A stretch of 63,581 bases of DNA from contig CAZTGE010000004.1 of the NCBI GenBank assembly GCA_964612995.1, positions 1 to 63,581 on the forward strand, read 5' to 3'. The stretch is from SLQH01 sp964612995 (GTDB lineage: Bacteria; Planctomycetota; UBA11346). Below are positions 33,901 through 42,506 of this stretch, one piece after another (the stretch's first letter is position 1; the number at the start of each line of letters is the position of its first letter). The notes beneath the pieces were generated by a model. That model made no database searches. It saw only the letters and a list, made by a program, of their open reading frames with translations, and was not told the DNA's origin. The position numbers were made by a program, and so were the translations under genes.

Positions 33901-36867
33901 TACACCGGCCTCACCACCACGGCCATCACCGGCTGCCGCCGCGGCATGCGCCAGGACACCTTCGTCTCGGACAGCCAGCCGCTGCGCAGCTACTGGCCCG
34001 CGATCCCCGCTCACGCGCTCCATGCCCGCGTCTACCCCGCCGGGCTCCTGCTGCGCAAGCCGGCCCACAAACTCCTGCGCGGTGGCGCCACCCTCGCCGC
34101 CCCCGCCGCCGTGGGCGACCCGGGCTTCCACTATCTCACCTGGGGCTATCTGCGGCACAGCGAGAACGCGGACAGCGAGAGCGACGTCACCAACGACGAG
34201 TTGCCCGCGGCCCCGCCCCCGCCTGGCGACGGCATCCCGGAGTTGATCCACGACGCCACCCTGATCCGGCTCGACACCGCCTCGCCGGATCTCGACTGGC
34301 CCATGCGCGGTCTGGTGCGGATCATCCCCCGCTTCGAGGAGAACTGGGACGGCAGCAGCGGGCGCTATTTCGCCTACGACAACACCGACGTCGGCCTCCC
34401 CCCCTCCAGCACCCAACCCTTCGTGGTTGTCGAACGTGGCCCCTACGGCTGGCCGTGGCCCGAGGAGAATCTGCAATGGACTCCGGGCGATGGCACCCGG
34501 GGCAACGACCCCATCCTGGTGCTGGTGAGCATGGAACTCGACGCCAACGGCGTCAATCCCGGCGACGCTGGCGTCTATCACAAGGGCGGGGCTGGCGGCT
34601 TCGCGACCGCCCCGACCATGGGCCTCGACCACAAGCGCCAGGTCATGTTCTACGACGCCAACCCCGGCAGCCCCTCCTTCGGGCGGATGGAATGGCTGGG
34701 CTTCCACACCATGGTCGCCATGAACGCCTTGGATGCGACCCCCGGCGATCCGGATATCGATCCGGATATCGATCCGGATATCGATCAGGATATCGATCCG
34801 GATATCTGGTTCATGGTCGATTTCACCGGCTTCCGCTACGATCCCCACCCCAAGGCGGCCGGCGTCGACGAGGCGCATGCCAAATACGCAGATTATTACG
34901 GTTGGTACAAGAGCCGCCACCGCGGCCTCGAACGCACCGCCGGGCCCGATGTCGACATCGACGGGGACGACATCCCCGACCCCTTCCCCACCGGCACCCG
35001 GGTCATCCCGGTCCAGACCCCCGGCAACTCCGGCACCTTCAAGGCCCTGGTCACCGGCGACGTGCTCACCCTGCTGCCCAATAGCAATCCGGAGGTCGAC
35101 CAGGTGGTCGTCGATCCCGACGGCACGGACGGCATCCAGCCCAGCCGGGGCGGCTATCAGGTGGTCGTCCGCTACAGCCCGACCGATGGCCTGATCGACT
35201 GGAACGGCGGCTTCGCCGTGGACGAATTCGACCCCGCCTGCGACACCCACAACCACTACTTCGCCCTCTGCGAGGCCCTGCCAGACAACGACGACCTGCT
35301 CAATCTCGCGGAGTCAGACGTGCTGGTCGGAACCGGCTGGAACGGCATGGATATCGGCAACTATCCAAATAGGGGTGCGGACGGTGACGGTGTCTATGAG
35401 TACGAACACGCCGGCAAAATCCTCGGCAGCCAGGATATCAATTCCGACGGCCTCTCAACGGCGCGCTCGCTGCTACCCTTCGCCAACTGGTTCCAGGACA
35501 ACACCGCCGATGCCCGAATCTACATCGGCTGCGCCGACGATCGCACCAGCCACAACATCGCGGACGCGGACGGCATCGCCGCGATCATCGACCAGCTCTG
35601 CGCCGGCCGCCTGCTCGAAGACAAAGACGACAACGAGAAACTCCCGCAGATCGCCGGCCGCCTGGTCGCCTTCTGTGATATGCGCGGCGACCTGCTCGAG
35701 GACGGCGGCGGCGAGCCGCTGCGCGAACTGCCGCCGGGCGAGGGCCTCGACGACGCCACCTGGCTCGAGCTCGACATGAAAGAGCTGCGCAGACCCTTCT
35801 TGAGCACCAACAAGGGGATGCGCGGTCTGCTGCTCATCGGCGGCGAGGTGGTCGCCTTCGATGCCCCCGCAGTAGTGGAGGATGACGGCGGAACCGCGGA
35901 CCCCAGCGATGACAGATCGTGGGTACGCTCCGGCAGCGCCCACGTCCGTATCATCGGCCGCGGCCTGCTCGGTACCGCCAGCGACCGACCCCTGCGCCTC
36001 GGCGACCCGGTCCTGCGCCTGCCCCTGGGCCCCGTCGTGCGCCTCGCCCATGCCTACAACCCCGATCACCGCGGCGAAGTCGTAATCGACTTGCTCCAAC
36101 ATGACCTGGGCCCCATGGCCCGCGAAGGCGCGCAGGACAACCATCACCCCTTCCCCCTGCCCGACCCCCTGCCCCCGGCCTTCCTCGCCTGCCGTCCCGA
36201 CGGCAGCAGCATGACCGCAGATCCCGACGACCCCCACTTCGAACTGCTCACCTGCATCCGCCATCGCAACCGCATCTTCACCGCACCCTGGTTGCGCGGG
36301 CTCTACGGCACCGCACCGCAAAACCTCCAGCGCAACGATCTGCTCATCGGCTTCTGGCCGCGTCGCCGCTCCGCCCTGCCCCCGGATCCTCGCGGCCGCG
36401 ACGACGAACGCCGGATGCTGCGCAGCCGCAGCTATGCCTGGGCCGGCTTCCCCTTGCGGCTCTACGACACCTGCTTCCATTCCAGCGTGCTCGACGACGA
36501 TCCGGTGATCGTCGACACCGCCGGGCTTGGCGGCCTCGAGTTCTTCGCCACCGGCCTCGCCGGCGGCGGCTTCGACTGGAATCCTGAGGAGCGGATCGCG
36601 CTTTCGGCCGGCGAGAACCGCATCGCCCCCTTCGACTGGCAATGGGGTGGTGCCACCATCAGCCCCGCGGCGCGCGGATTTTTGCCCGATGGCGGCGAGC
36701 TGCGGCTGTTCTGGCGCTACTCCGAACCGGTCACCGACGGCACCAATGGCTTCGCGGAACAGCTGAACGCCGCCGCGCACAACGCCGGCCGCAGCCCGAC
36801 CATCAGAGCGGTCATGCTGCGCTGCAAGGCCGCCTTCCGGGTCCTCGAACGCGAGGCGGCCCAGTGA
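30928..36867 (+). CDS. Giant GspK-like pseudopilin with LamG-like region
   Basis: This 1979-aa protein starts with a basic leader and SGAVLITAIIILTALMLIGI, the GspK/PilX-type N-terminal helix. The GspK marker segment HLEDEGGKLDVNQLDTAAW follows (about 148-166). A normal GspK has about 300-350 residues. A LamG-like region lies at about 640-910 (QISFWLKPEEDW...WSLSYDGDTGHLILRI...DRWYHIQLAMAND). Three later segments share a pattern of IG-x-E followed by an RG-GT turn: about 985 (IGDEHITYTG...GCRRG), about 1635 (IGGEVVAFD...GRGLLGT) and about 1785 (WLRGLYGT). GspK caps the pseudopilus tip. An Asp/Ile tandem repeat lies at about 1275-1293. GGAGG precedes the ATG at 30928, which is two bases after the GspH-like stop. 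Confidence 0.8.
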   Translation: MHRSPHPRPPRSGAVLITAIIILTALMLIGIPFLASQREALAGSYAFKARREADTGRQSALDLGLGIAAYAFQLQLSDPDSHHTLLFDDIDQAFDTTINPVLLPSAEPTAPQVVQLDPVLLELPDHGANTVDHINQIPPLGESGIRSYLGVHLEDEGGKLDVNQLDTAAWDTLLRAVGITDWDDGNGCNERPSNPPSPYPASLPFDYAGDPRPYDSHDSRHDLVGNEHDGSDSHDDSLHDDPPTWHDDNDGDGTYYNGDNDDRDDYGELAEALAFLRYRLPGNRIRDLEQLLEADPGHNQDTVFNYTYAQAGGTDDGSGLGSKSYGFRHPLTRAELERLRPYLTVHPQAQARGGIIDIGTVITMYPPSSGSLPVPDGPIDALFAPKGGTRIVGGDYDAATDTYERHHLSAHDFHSQPHSHLHIGHTPLPDFEALDPLAIEAASPVNLHHAPPLVRRIVAGGSAKAFPLLDAAGVLAPVRHPSHLGFAGGTGPDVFWPYTDPRSTGRELPTAGLRTYGLVSVRGGASTTDIRQRPLLETSQRILAQATPPESDIVATWDRQDLFAVLCRARHGSGLSSWPRPIERISDADFLPLPLPKDTDGDDRPDPPSNVPDADTGLRSTALDLLPAMQHLDRRFTRTFTGAADGFLAHGTGGNKDPVNGGYTVDDLTPDGLRLRPDGHLAYDPHDGGDRYIVRGGYGEGTNNQIEPGQISFWLKPEEDWSDSAVTLLDLRMPRAAAGQPLLDSQLAAAPGDHPAMDVRVPVDFTGSGSDAADRLQTWARHANVLQNHWSLSYDGDTGHLILRIVNPGIPRPGDYGPYLRADDPKTPHVDESCLSQAPSDPTSGGHRLAPRQPLFDDHGELRPGAVVEHRYRIDLEQDRWYHIQLAMANDRPQQHAIVVDNLVGRNLLTTLAEGGSVGAERNGDHLTLPALLLDQNLPAIDPVTGTGDGAQAYDQEIALRALLPGGDLADDLRAVLPASGSVRIGDEHITYTGLTTTAITGCRRGMRQDTFVSDSQPLRSYWPAIPAHALHARVYPAGLLLRKPAHKLLRGGATLAAPAAVGDPGFHYLTWGYLRHSENADSESDVTNDELPAAPPPPGDGIPELIHDATLIRLDTASPDLDWPMRGLVRIIPRFEENWDGSSGRYFAYDNTDVGLPPSSTQPFVVVERGPYGWPWPEENLQWTPGDGTRGNDPILVLVSMELDANGVNPGDAGVYHKGGAGGFATAPTMGLDHKRQVMFYDANPGSPSFGRMEWLGFHTMVAMNALDATPGDPDIDPDIDPDIDQDIDPDIWFMVDFTGFRYDPHPKAAGVDEAHAKYADYYGWYKSRHRGLERTAGPDVDIDGDDIPDPFPTGTRVIPVQTPGNSGTFKALVTGDVLTLLPNSNPEVDQVVVDPDGTDGIQPSRGGYQVVVRYSPTDGLIDWNGGFAVDEFDPACDTHNHYFALCEALPDNDDLLNLAESDVLVGTGWNGMDIGNYPNRGADGDGVYEYEHAGKILGSQDINSDGLSTARSLLPFANWFQDNTADARIYIGCADDRTSHNIADADGIAAIIDQLCAGRLLEDKDDNEKLPQIAGRLVAFCDMRGDLLEDGGGEPLRELPPGEGLDDATWLELDMKELRRPFLSTNKGMRGLLLIGGEVVAFDAPAVVEDDGGTADPSDDRSWVRSGSAHVRIIGRGLLGTASDRPLRLGDPVLRLPLGPVVRLAHAYNPDHRGEVVIDLLQHDLGPMAREGAQDNHHPFPLPDPLPPAFLACRPDGSSMTADPDDPHFELLTCIRHRNRIFTAPWLRGLYGTAPQNLQRNDLLIGFWPRRRSALPPDPRGRDDERRMLRSRSYAWAGFPLRLYDTCFHSSVLDDDPVIVDTAGLGGLEFFATGLAGGGFDWNPEERIALSAGENRIAPFDWQWGGATISPAARGFLPDGGELRLFWRYSEPVTDGTNGFAEQLNAAAHNAGRSPTIRAVMLRCKAAFRVLEREAAQ
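34752..34806 (+). repeat. 12-base tandem repeat in the GspK-like gene
   Basis: The unit GGATATCGATCC is repeated four and a half times with one substitution (CAGG in place of CCGG at 34786-34789). It encodes DPDI DPDI DPDI DQDI DPDI. The unit is in frame, so copy-number change would lengthen or shorten an acidic loop only. Confidence 0.9.
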
Positions 36868-38003
36868 TCGGCACACCGGCCCCGCCGTACGCCGATGCGC
36901 GCAAGGGCTTCACCCTGCTCGAGATCATGGTCACCATCGGCGTGTTCATGGCCATCTCCACCGCGATGATCGGGATCCTCGCCGCGGCCGGCAACATCTA
37001 CCGCGCCGGCGAGCGCGGGCGCGCCGCCAACACCGAGGCGATGGCGGTGTTCGGCTTGATCGACCGCGATCTCGATCGCGCCGTACCGCCGCAGCAGGGC
37101 GGGCGCTTCTACGCCCACGTGATGAATGCCCAGACCGGCGCCTGCGCCGTCGGCTGGACCATCCACACGCCCACAGCCGGCGTCAACGCCCGCGGGCGCC
37201 ACCACCGTTTCGTCGTCTACGGCCTCGACGACCATGACAGCCTGCGCCGGCGCGAGTTCGACTCGCTCGATGACCCCGACTTCATCCTGAGCGACCCCTT
37301 CGACCAGCTCGATCCCAGCAACAGCGACAGGGTGAACAGACCGGGATCGATCCGCGGCGAGGTGATCACCGAGGGCTGCCTCCACTTCGGCGTGTGGTTG
37401 ATGGGCGTGAGCGCCACCAGCGACGGCGCGCCCGCCTGGGACCCCAGAGAGCGCACCATCGCGCCAGAGCTGACCGACGCCGGCGAGAGCATGTTCTGGA
37501 CCATGAGCCGCAGCGCCACCGACCGCGATCTGCACACCCCTCCCTACGCTCCGGATCCCTACATCAGCGATCCCGCGCATGGCGACCTGCCCTACCCCTC
37601 GGCCATGCGCCTGACGGTCATGTTCACCGCCGAGGGCCGCCTGCGCCCCCTCGGCCAGCTGGTCGCGGATGCCGCGGCAGATGAGATGGTCTTGCGCATC
37701 GGTGGCCTCGACGGGCTTGCGACCGGACCCGGCACGCTGGTCCGTGTCGGCGAGAGCGGCGTGGATCACCTGCGGCGCAATCCGACCCACGCCACCATCC
37801 CGCGCGCCGACTACGAGCTCATCGCCTACAGCGACTACCGCGACGGCGAGGTGGTCGTCAACACCAGCTGGAGCCGCGGCCCGCTCGACCCGATCACCGA
37901 CTCCGGCCGCGGCGTCTACCGCAGCGTGGCGAGCGACCGCCAACGCCGCGCCACGGTCACCAACGGCCGTCAGTACGCGCTGACCCGCCATTTCGGCCCG
38001 TGA
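36864..38003 (+). CDS. Minor pseudopilin (GspJ-like)
   Basis: The 379-aa product starts at GTG 36864 inside a GTGA overlap with the giant GspK-like gene. The leader ends in RKG, followed by FTLLEIMVTIGVFMAISTAMIG, a prepilin peptidase site with Glu5. The next part (GNIYRAGERGRAANTEAMAVFGLIDRDLDRAV) is the GspJ pattern in which the pilin helix leads to the segment containing LDRDL. It is longer than GspJ (about 200 residues) and ends in ordinary beta-type sequence. GspJ, GspK and GspI form the pseudopilus tip; no GspI-like gene is seen in this cluster. Confidence 0.85.
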   Translation: MIGTPAPPYADARKGFTLLEIMVTIGVFMAISTAMIGILAAAGNIYRAGERGRAANTEAMAVFGLIDRDLDRAVPPQQGGRFYAHVMNAQTGACAVGWTIHTPTAGVNARGRHHRFVVYGLDDHDSLRRREFDSLDDPDFILSDPFDQLDPSNSDRVNRPGSIRGEVITEGCLHFGVWLMGVSATSDGAPAWDPRERTIAPELTDAGESMFWTMSRSATDRDLHTPPYAPDPYISDPAHGDLPYPSAMRLTVMFTAEGRLRPLGQLVADAAADEMVLRIGGLDGLATGPGTLVRVGESGVDHLRRNPTHATIPRADYELIAYSDYRDGEVVVNTSWSRGPLDPITDSGRGVYRSVASDRQRRATVTNGRQYALTRHFGP

Positions 38004-38013
38004 TCCAGCGACC

Positions 38014-38032
38014 CTGTCGACGCTTTCGACAG
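38014..38032 (+). terminator. Hairpin after the pseudopilin cluster
   Basis: CTGTCGA and TCGACAG form a perfect 7-base stem with a CGCTT loop, 11 bases after the GspJ-like stop. There is no T-tract. It may end the pseudopilin transcript before the TonB receptor gene. Confidence 0.4.
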
Positions 38033-38133
38033 CTGCGGGCGAGCGAGTCCAGCCCGACGACAGATTCCCCGTCCATCGCGGGCGCCCCTTGGCACGCCAC
38101 GTGCACTGGCGCTCGCGAGGAGGAATCATCTAC

Positions 38134-40308
38134 ATGCGTCTCGTACCATCGCTCGCCGCCCTCATCGTCGCCGGAAGCGCGATCCAGGCCGCCGAGGACC
38201 CGGCCCCCACACCGATCGCCGTCGACGACGAGGATGTGATCACCGTTACCGCCACCCGTCTCGACGAGACGCCCTATCTCCAGCCCTACGCCTTCTACAG
38301 CTACGACCGCAAGGACCTCGACACCACCATCGGCCACACCGCGCTCGACCGCCTCAACTACGGACCCGGCGTCTTCATCCAGCATACCACGCCAGCCCAG
38401 ACCAGCCCCTTCATCCGCGGTCTGACCGGCGAGCAGTCGCTGCTCCTGCTCGACGGAGTACGGCTCTCGCACGCGATGATGCGCCCCGGCCCGAACCAGT
38501 ACGCCGCGATGGTGCCAGACGTGAGCATGGACCGCATCGACGTCATCCTCGGCTCCTCGTCTCTGGTCAACGGCAGCGACGGACTCACCGGCGCGCTCGA
38601 CTTCCGTCTCGCCGAAGCCGGCCGCGGCGTGGACACGGTCGCCTCGCCCTTCGTCGACCTGCGGGTGGATTCGGCCAACGGCGCCATCGCCCAGACCGGC
38701 GTCGACGGCCGCTACGGCGACTGGGCCTATACCTTCGAAGTCGACCTGCGCGACTTCCACGACCGCGTCGGCGGCAACGACTTCCGCGCGCACGTGTTCG
38801 GCGAGAACACCGACAACTACGAAGAGATCCCCAATACCGCCTACGACCAGTGGGCCTTCGCCGGGCGAACGGCCTACACCGGAATCGCCGACCACCGCAT
38901 CGAGGTCAACTTCGGCCACACCGACCAGAACGACGCGCCGCGACCTGACGGCTACGCCGCGAACAGCGGCAAGAACTCGAAGCTGTTCCGCCTCTACGAG
39001 GAACAGAACTTCACCTATCTGCATCTGCGCGACATCTGGCAAGCCGATCTGGAGTGGATGCAGGAACTGCACAGCACCGTCTCCTGGCACCGCCATCACG
39101 AGGAGATGCGTCGCGCGTCGATCCGCAACTCCGGCGACCCGGACGAATACTACCGCGAACGCTTCTACGACGACACCATCGACAGCTACGGTCTCGATCT
39201 CGAGGCTCACAGCGTCTTCGCCGAGAACCACAAGATCACCTGGGGCCTGACCGCGCTGTTCGAGACCACCGACATCGACTACGCGGAATTCCGCTCCCCT
39301 GACGGGATCACCGATCCCGGTCAGGCCACCCCCTACGTGCCGGGCGAGTGGGGCGGATCAGGACCTGACGATGCTGACTACAACAGCTACGGTATATTCG
39401 CCCAGGACAGCTGGGATGTCACCCCCGACGTCAACCTGCTCTACGGCCTGCGCTACAGCTACTATGACTGGTCCTTCGGCCAGATCGACGGCGACGCCGA
39501 CGACCTCACCGGCAGCGTGCGTGGTCTGTGGCAGTTCCGCGAGGACATGAACGTCTTCGCCGGCCTGTCCAAGGCCTTCCGCGCGCCGAACCTCAAGAAC
39601 CTCGGCGGCGCTGTCGACCGCGGCTCGAGCGGCAACACCGCGACCGGCAACCCCGAGCTCAACCCTGAGGTCAGCTACACCGTCGAGGCCGGCTGGCGCT
39701 ATCGTCAAGACCGCGACCGCCTGATGGTCACGGCCTTCTACACCATGATCGACGACCTGATCCAGCGCGACTTCGGCCCCGACGGCGAGTTCACCAACGT
39801 CGAGGACGCCACCCTCTCCGGCTTCGAAGCCGCCTGGGACTACGGCCTGCCGCTGGGCATGCTGCCGGCGCCCTCGCGCCTCGCGGTGGTCGGCTCGGTC
39901 AGCCTGGTCGATGCGGTCAAGGACATCCCGCAGGACGACGGCAGCGTACGCGAAGACAACATCTCGCGGGCCAACCGGCTCTACGGCCATCTGGGTGTGC
40001 GCTACGACCACAACGAGAACTACTGGGCCAAGCTGCAGACCCGCTGGCACGATGCCTATGACGACATCGCCACCGATCCCAGCAATGCTGACAGCAGCGA
40101 CGTGCGCCTGACCATCCCCGGCGACGACGACGGCAGCATGCCCGGCTACGCCGTGCTCGACGTCTCGGCCGGCTGGCGCTCGGATGCTGGCGACAAACAG
40201 CTCACGCTCTATGTCGAGAACCTGCTCGACAAGACCTACCGCGAGCCGGGTTCGGGCGTCGACGGCGCCGGCCTCAACGTCGGCCTCGACACCCGCTTCC
40301 GCTTCTGA
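38134..40308 (+). CDS. TonB-dependent outer-membrane receptor
   Basis: The 724-aa protein has a cleavable signal peptide (cut likely after SAIQAA), a TonB box (DVITVTATR, about 33-41), then a plug domain with TALDRLNYGPGVFIQ, PFIRGLTGEQSLLLLDGVR and a late DVILGSSSLVNGSDGLTGAL. A 22-strand-type barrel follows (GLSKAFRAPNLKNLGG; LDVSAGWR) and ends in RFRF with the terminal Phe of outer-membrane barrels. Receptors of this family import iron-siderophores, cobalamin, metals or glycans; the sequence does not identify the substrate. AGGAGG lies ten bases before the ATG at 38134. No TonB or ExbBD gene is nearby. Confidence 0.9.
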   Translation: MRLVPSLAALIVAGSAIQAAEDPAPTPIAVDDEDVITVTATRLDETPYLQPYAFYSYDRKDLDTTIGHTALDRLNYGPGVFIQHTTPAQTSPFIRGLTGEQSLLLLDGVRLSHAMMRPGPNQYAAMVPDVSMDRIDVILGSSSLVNGSDGLTGALDFRLAEAGRGVDTVASPFVDLRVDSANGAIAQTGVDGRYGDWAYTFEVDLRDFHDRVGGNDFRAHVFGENTDNYEEIPNTAYDQWAFAGRTAYTGIADHRIEVNFGHTDQNDAPRPDGYAANSGKNSKLFRLYEEQNFTYLHLRDIWQADLEWMQELHSTVSWHRHHEEMRRASIRNSGDPDEYYRERFYDDTIDSYGLDLEAHSVFAENHKITWGLTALFETTDIDYAEFRSPDGITDPGQATPYVPGEWGGSGPDDADYNSYGIFAQDSWDVTPDVNLLYGLRYSYYDWSFGQIDGDADDLTGSVRGLWQFREDMNVFAGLSKAFRAPNLKNLGGAVDRGSSGNTATGNPELNPEVSYTVEAGWRYRQDRDRLMVTAFYTMIDDLIQRDFGPDGEFTNVEDATLSGFEAAWDYGLPLGMLPAPSRLAVVGSVSLVDAVKDIPQDDGSVREDNISRANRLYGHLGVRYDHNENYWAKLQTRWHDAYDDIATDPSNADSSDVRLTIPGDDDGSMPGYAVLDVSAGWRSDAGDKQLTLYVENLLDKTYREPGSGVDGAGLNVGLDTRFRF

Positions 40309-40318
40309 TCCACGTCTG

Positions 40319-40339
40319 CGGACCGACCCCGACGGTCCG
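40319..40339 (+). terminator. Hairpin after the TonB receptor gene
   Basis: CGGACCG and CGGTCCG make a perfect 7-base stem with an ACCCCGA loop, starting 11 bases after the stop codon. No T-tract follows, so terminator function is plausible but unproven. Confidence 0.45.
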
Positions 40340-40418
40340 GGGACGACCTTCCACCAGCTCCCACCACCGGACCGACCGGGCTTGACCCGACCGCGGCGCG
40401 TTCCACCGTCATCCGACG

Positions 40419-42170
40419 ATGGAACGCGCCGTCACCGTCGATCTGGCCCCGCCGGCGCATCCGCTGCCGACCGATCGTACACAGATGCGCCGGCACTACG
40501 GCTGGGACGCGCTCGACATCCTGCTGATCACCGGCGATGCCTACGTCGACCATCCGGCCTTCGGCGTGGCGGTGATCGCGCGGGTGCTCCAGGCCGAGGG
40601 CTGGCGCGTGGGGGTGGTGGCCCAGCCCCAGAGCCCCGACGACTGCGCGCGCATGGGTCGCCCGCGCCTGTTCGCCGGCATCACCGCCGGGAACATGGAC
40701 TCGATGCTCAACCGCTACACCGCGGCGCGCAAACCGCGCAGCGAGGACCGCTACAGCCCCGGCGGCATCCCTGGTCTGCGGCCCGAACGCGCGACCATCG
40801 CTTACACCACGATGGTCAAGCAGGCCTTCAAGCATCTGCCCACGGTCATCGGCGGCATCGAAGCCAGCCTGCGCCGCTTCGTCCATTACGACCACTGGCA
40901 GCGCAAACTGCGGCGCAGCATCCTCGCCGACAGCAAGGCCGACCTGCTGGTCTTCGGCATGGGCGAACGCCAGATCCGCGCCATCGCCCACGCGCTCGCC
41001 GCCGAGGCTGCGCCCGACGACCTGCACGACCTGCCCGGCGTCTGTTACGCCACCACCGCAGACGCCGTCGATGACACCGCGCTGGTCCTGCCCGGCTGGG
41101 ACCCGCTGCGCTCCGCGCCGCAGACCTTCGCCCATTGCCACGAGCTGATCCGGCGCGAGCAGGACCCGCAGCGCGGCCGGCGCCTGATCCAGGACCAGGG
41201 CTGGTGCCGCGTGGTACAGAACCCGCCGGCGGCGCCGCTGAGCACGGCCGAGCTCGACGCGGTCCACGCCCTGCCCTTCACCCGCGCAGCGCACCCCGAC
41301 CACGCCAACGCCGGCGTACCCGCGCTGGCCACGGTGCTCGACTCGATCCAGACCCACCGCGGCTGCGTCGGCTCCTGCGCCTTCTGCGCCATCGCCGCCC
41401 ACCAGGGCCGTATCCTCAGCCATCGCAGCCGTGATGGCATCATCGCCGAGGTCACCGCGCTCACGCACCGACCGGGCTTCGACGGCGTGGTCGACGACCT
41501 CGGCGCACCCACGGCCAACATGTATGCCGCGCGCTGTGAGCGCTGGAGAACCCACGGCGCCTGTGCCGAGCGTGACTGCCTCTGGCCAGAGCCCTGTCCG
41601 CAGCTCACGCTCGGCACCGAGGAGCACCGCGCGTTGCTGCGCGCGGCCTGCGCCATCCCGGCCATAAAACGGGTGTTCATCCAATCGGGCCTGCGTCACG
41701 ACCTGTTGTTGGCCCAGGGGCCCGAGTTCCTGCGCGAGCTGCTGGCCCACCACACCTGCGGCACCTTCAAGGTCGCGCCCGAGCACGCCGACGACGCGGT
41801 CCTCGCACTCATGCGCAAGCCGTCCTGGCAGGTGTTCCGCGCCTTCCTCACCGCCTTCCAGCAGGCTCGCCGCGCCTGCGGATCACGCACGCGCCTGCGC
41901 CCCTATCTCATCGCCGGCCATCCGGGTGCCGATACCGCGGCCGCACAGCGTACCGCCGCGGCCTTGCACGCGGCACGGGTCGACTGCGACCTGGTCCAGG
42001 AATTCACCCCCACGCCGATGACCGAAGCGACCGCGATGCTGGTCGCCGGCAGCGATCCGCGCAGCGGGGCCCCGGTGCACGTGACCAAGGGCGAGGCGAC
42101 GGTCCGCGCGCAGAAGGCTGCGATGCTCGCTGCCGACGACCGGCGCGGCCGACGCCGCGGCAGACCCTGA
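40419..42170 (+). CDS. YgiQ-family radical SAM protein
   Basis: The 583-aa protein has the radical SAM cluster motif CVGSCAFC (Cys315, Cys319, Cys322), which binds a 4Fe-4S cluster and S-adenosylmethionine. The conserved YgiQ N-terminal domain is present: WDALDILLITGDAYVDHPAFG, SPGGIPGLRPER, then VIGGIEASLRRFVHYD. The later KVAPEH and LIAGHPGA segments are also typical. Length and order match YgiQ; the family's reaction is not established. The ATG at 40419 is preceded only by a weak ribosome-binding site. It follows the TonB receptor by 110 bases that contain a hairpin. Confidence 0.9.
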   Translation: MERAVTVDLAPPAHPLPTDRTQMRRHYGWDALDILLITGDAYVDHPAFGVAVIARVLQAEGWRVGVVAQPQSPDDCARMGRPRLFAGITAGNMDSMLNRYTAARKPRSEDRYSPGGIPGLRPERATIAYTTMVKQAFKHLPTVIGGIEASLRRFVHYDHWQRKLRRSILADSKADLLVFGMGERQIRAIAHALAAEAAPDDLHDLPGVCYATTADAVDDTALVLPGWDPLRSAPQTFAHCHELIRREQDPQRGRRLIQDQGWCRVVQNPPAAPLSTAELDAVHALPFTRAAHPDHANAGVPALATVLDSIQTHRGCVGSCAFCAIAAHQGRILSHRSRDGIIAEVTALTHRPGFDGVVDDLGAPTANMYAARCERWRTHGACAERDCLWPEPCPQLTLGTEEHRALLRAACAIPAIKRVFIQSGLRHDLLLAQGPEFLRELLAHHTCGTFKVAPEHADDAVLALMRKPSWQVFRAFLTAFQQARRACGSRTRLRPYLIAGHPGADTAAAQRTAAALHAARVDCDLVQEFTPTPMTEATAMLVAGSDPRSGAPVHVTKGEATVRAQKAAMLAADDRRGRRRGRP

Positions 42171-42506
42171 CCTGCGCACCCGACACCGACTCCGGAGGTG
42201 CCCCGATGCCGCGGATCGCGACCACCGGAACCGATGATCGATGCGAAGGAACAGATGGCGGAACACCCGGGCCGACTGCCATCTGACCTGCCAGCAGTGA
42301 CCTACACGTTCGTTTGGCTCTACCTGGTGCCGATGGGCGATGCAGCAGCCTGTCCCTGGGTCGTTTAGCACTGCTCGCTCGCGTTCTCGCTCCGCCGGCT
42401 TGTCGATCCGCGGCAGGCTGCATACCATGGTTCGATGCGCTGGCGCAGGACCGGTTGGTCATCCGATCAGCGATCTGCTGAGCCTCCGACGCTCCAGGAG
42501 TTCGAC
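42171..42506. other. 336-base intergenic region without a confident gene
   Basis: This gap lies between ygiQ and the kinase gene. A 26-codon frame (42206-42286) follows a GGAGG, but nothing else supports it. A stretch near 42370-42425 (alternating CTCGCTCG and CGCTCC, then CCGCCGGC) loosely recalls the inner part of repeat copy 2 without aligning well. I see no tRNA, riboswitch or clear promoter. Confidence 0.5.

Noticed and set aside
32803..35256. An 817-codon open frame on the minus strand
   Set aside because: It is the reverse complement of the giant GspK-like gene, with no recognisable domain and biased composition; the plus-strand gene has clear family motifs.
21725..38003. Genomic island or prophage between 21.7 and 38 kb
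   Set aside because: No integrase, tRNA target, direct repeat ends or shift in base composition is seen; the genes read as resident chromosomal functions.
42206..42286. A 26-codon frame with a GGAGG upstream, between ygiQ and the kinase gene
   Set aside because: There is no similarity to a known small protein, no signal or motif, and the composition is not distinctive; it could be chance.
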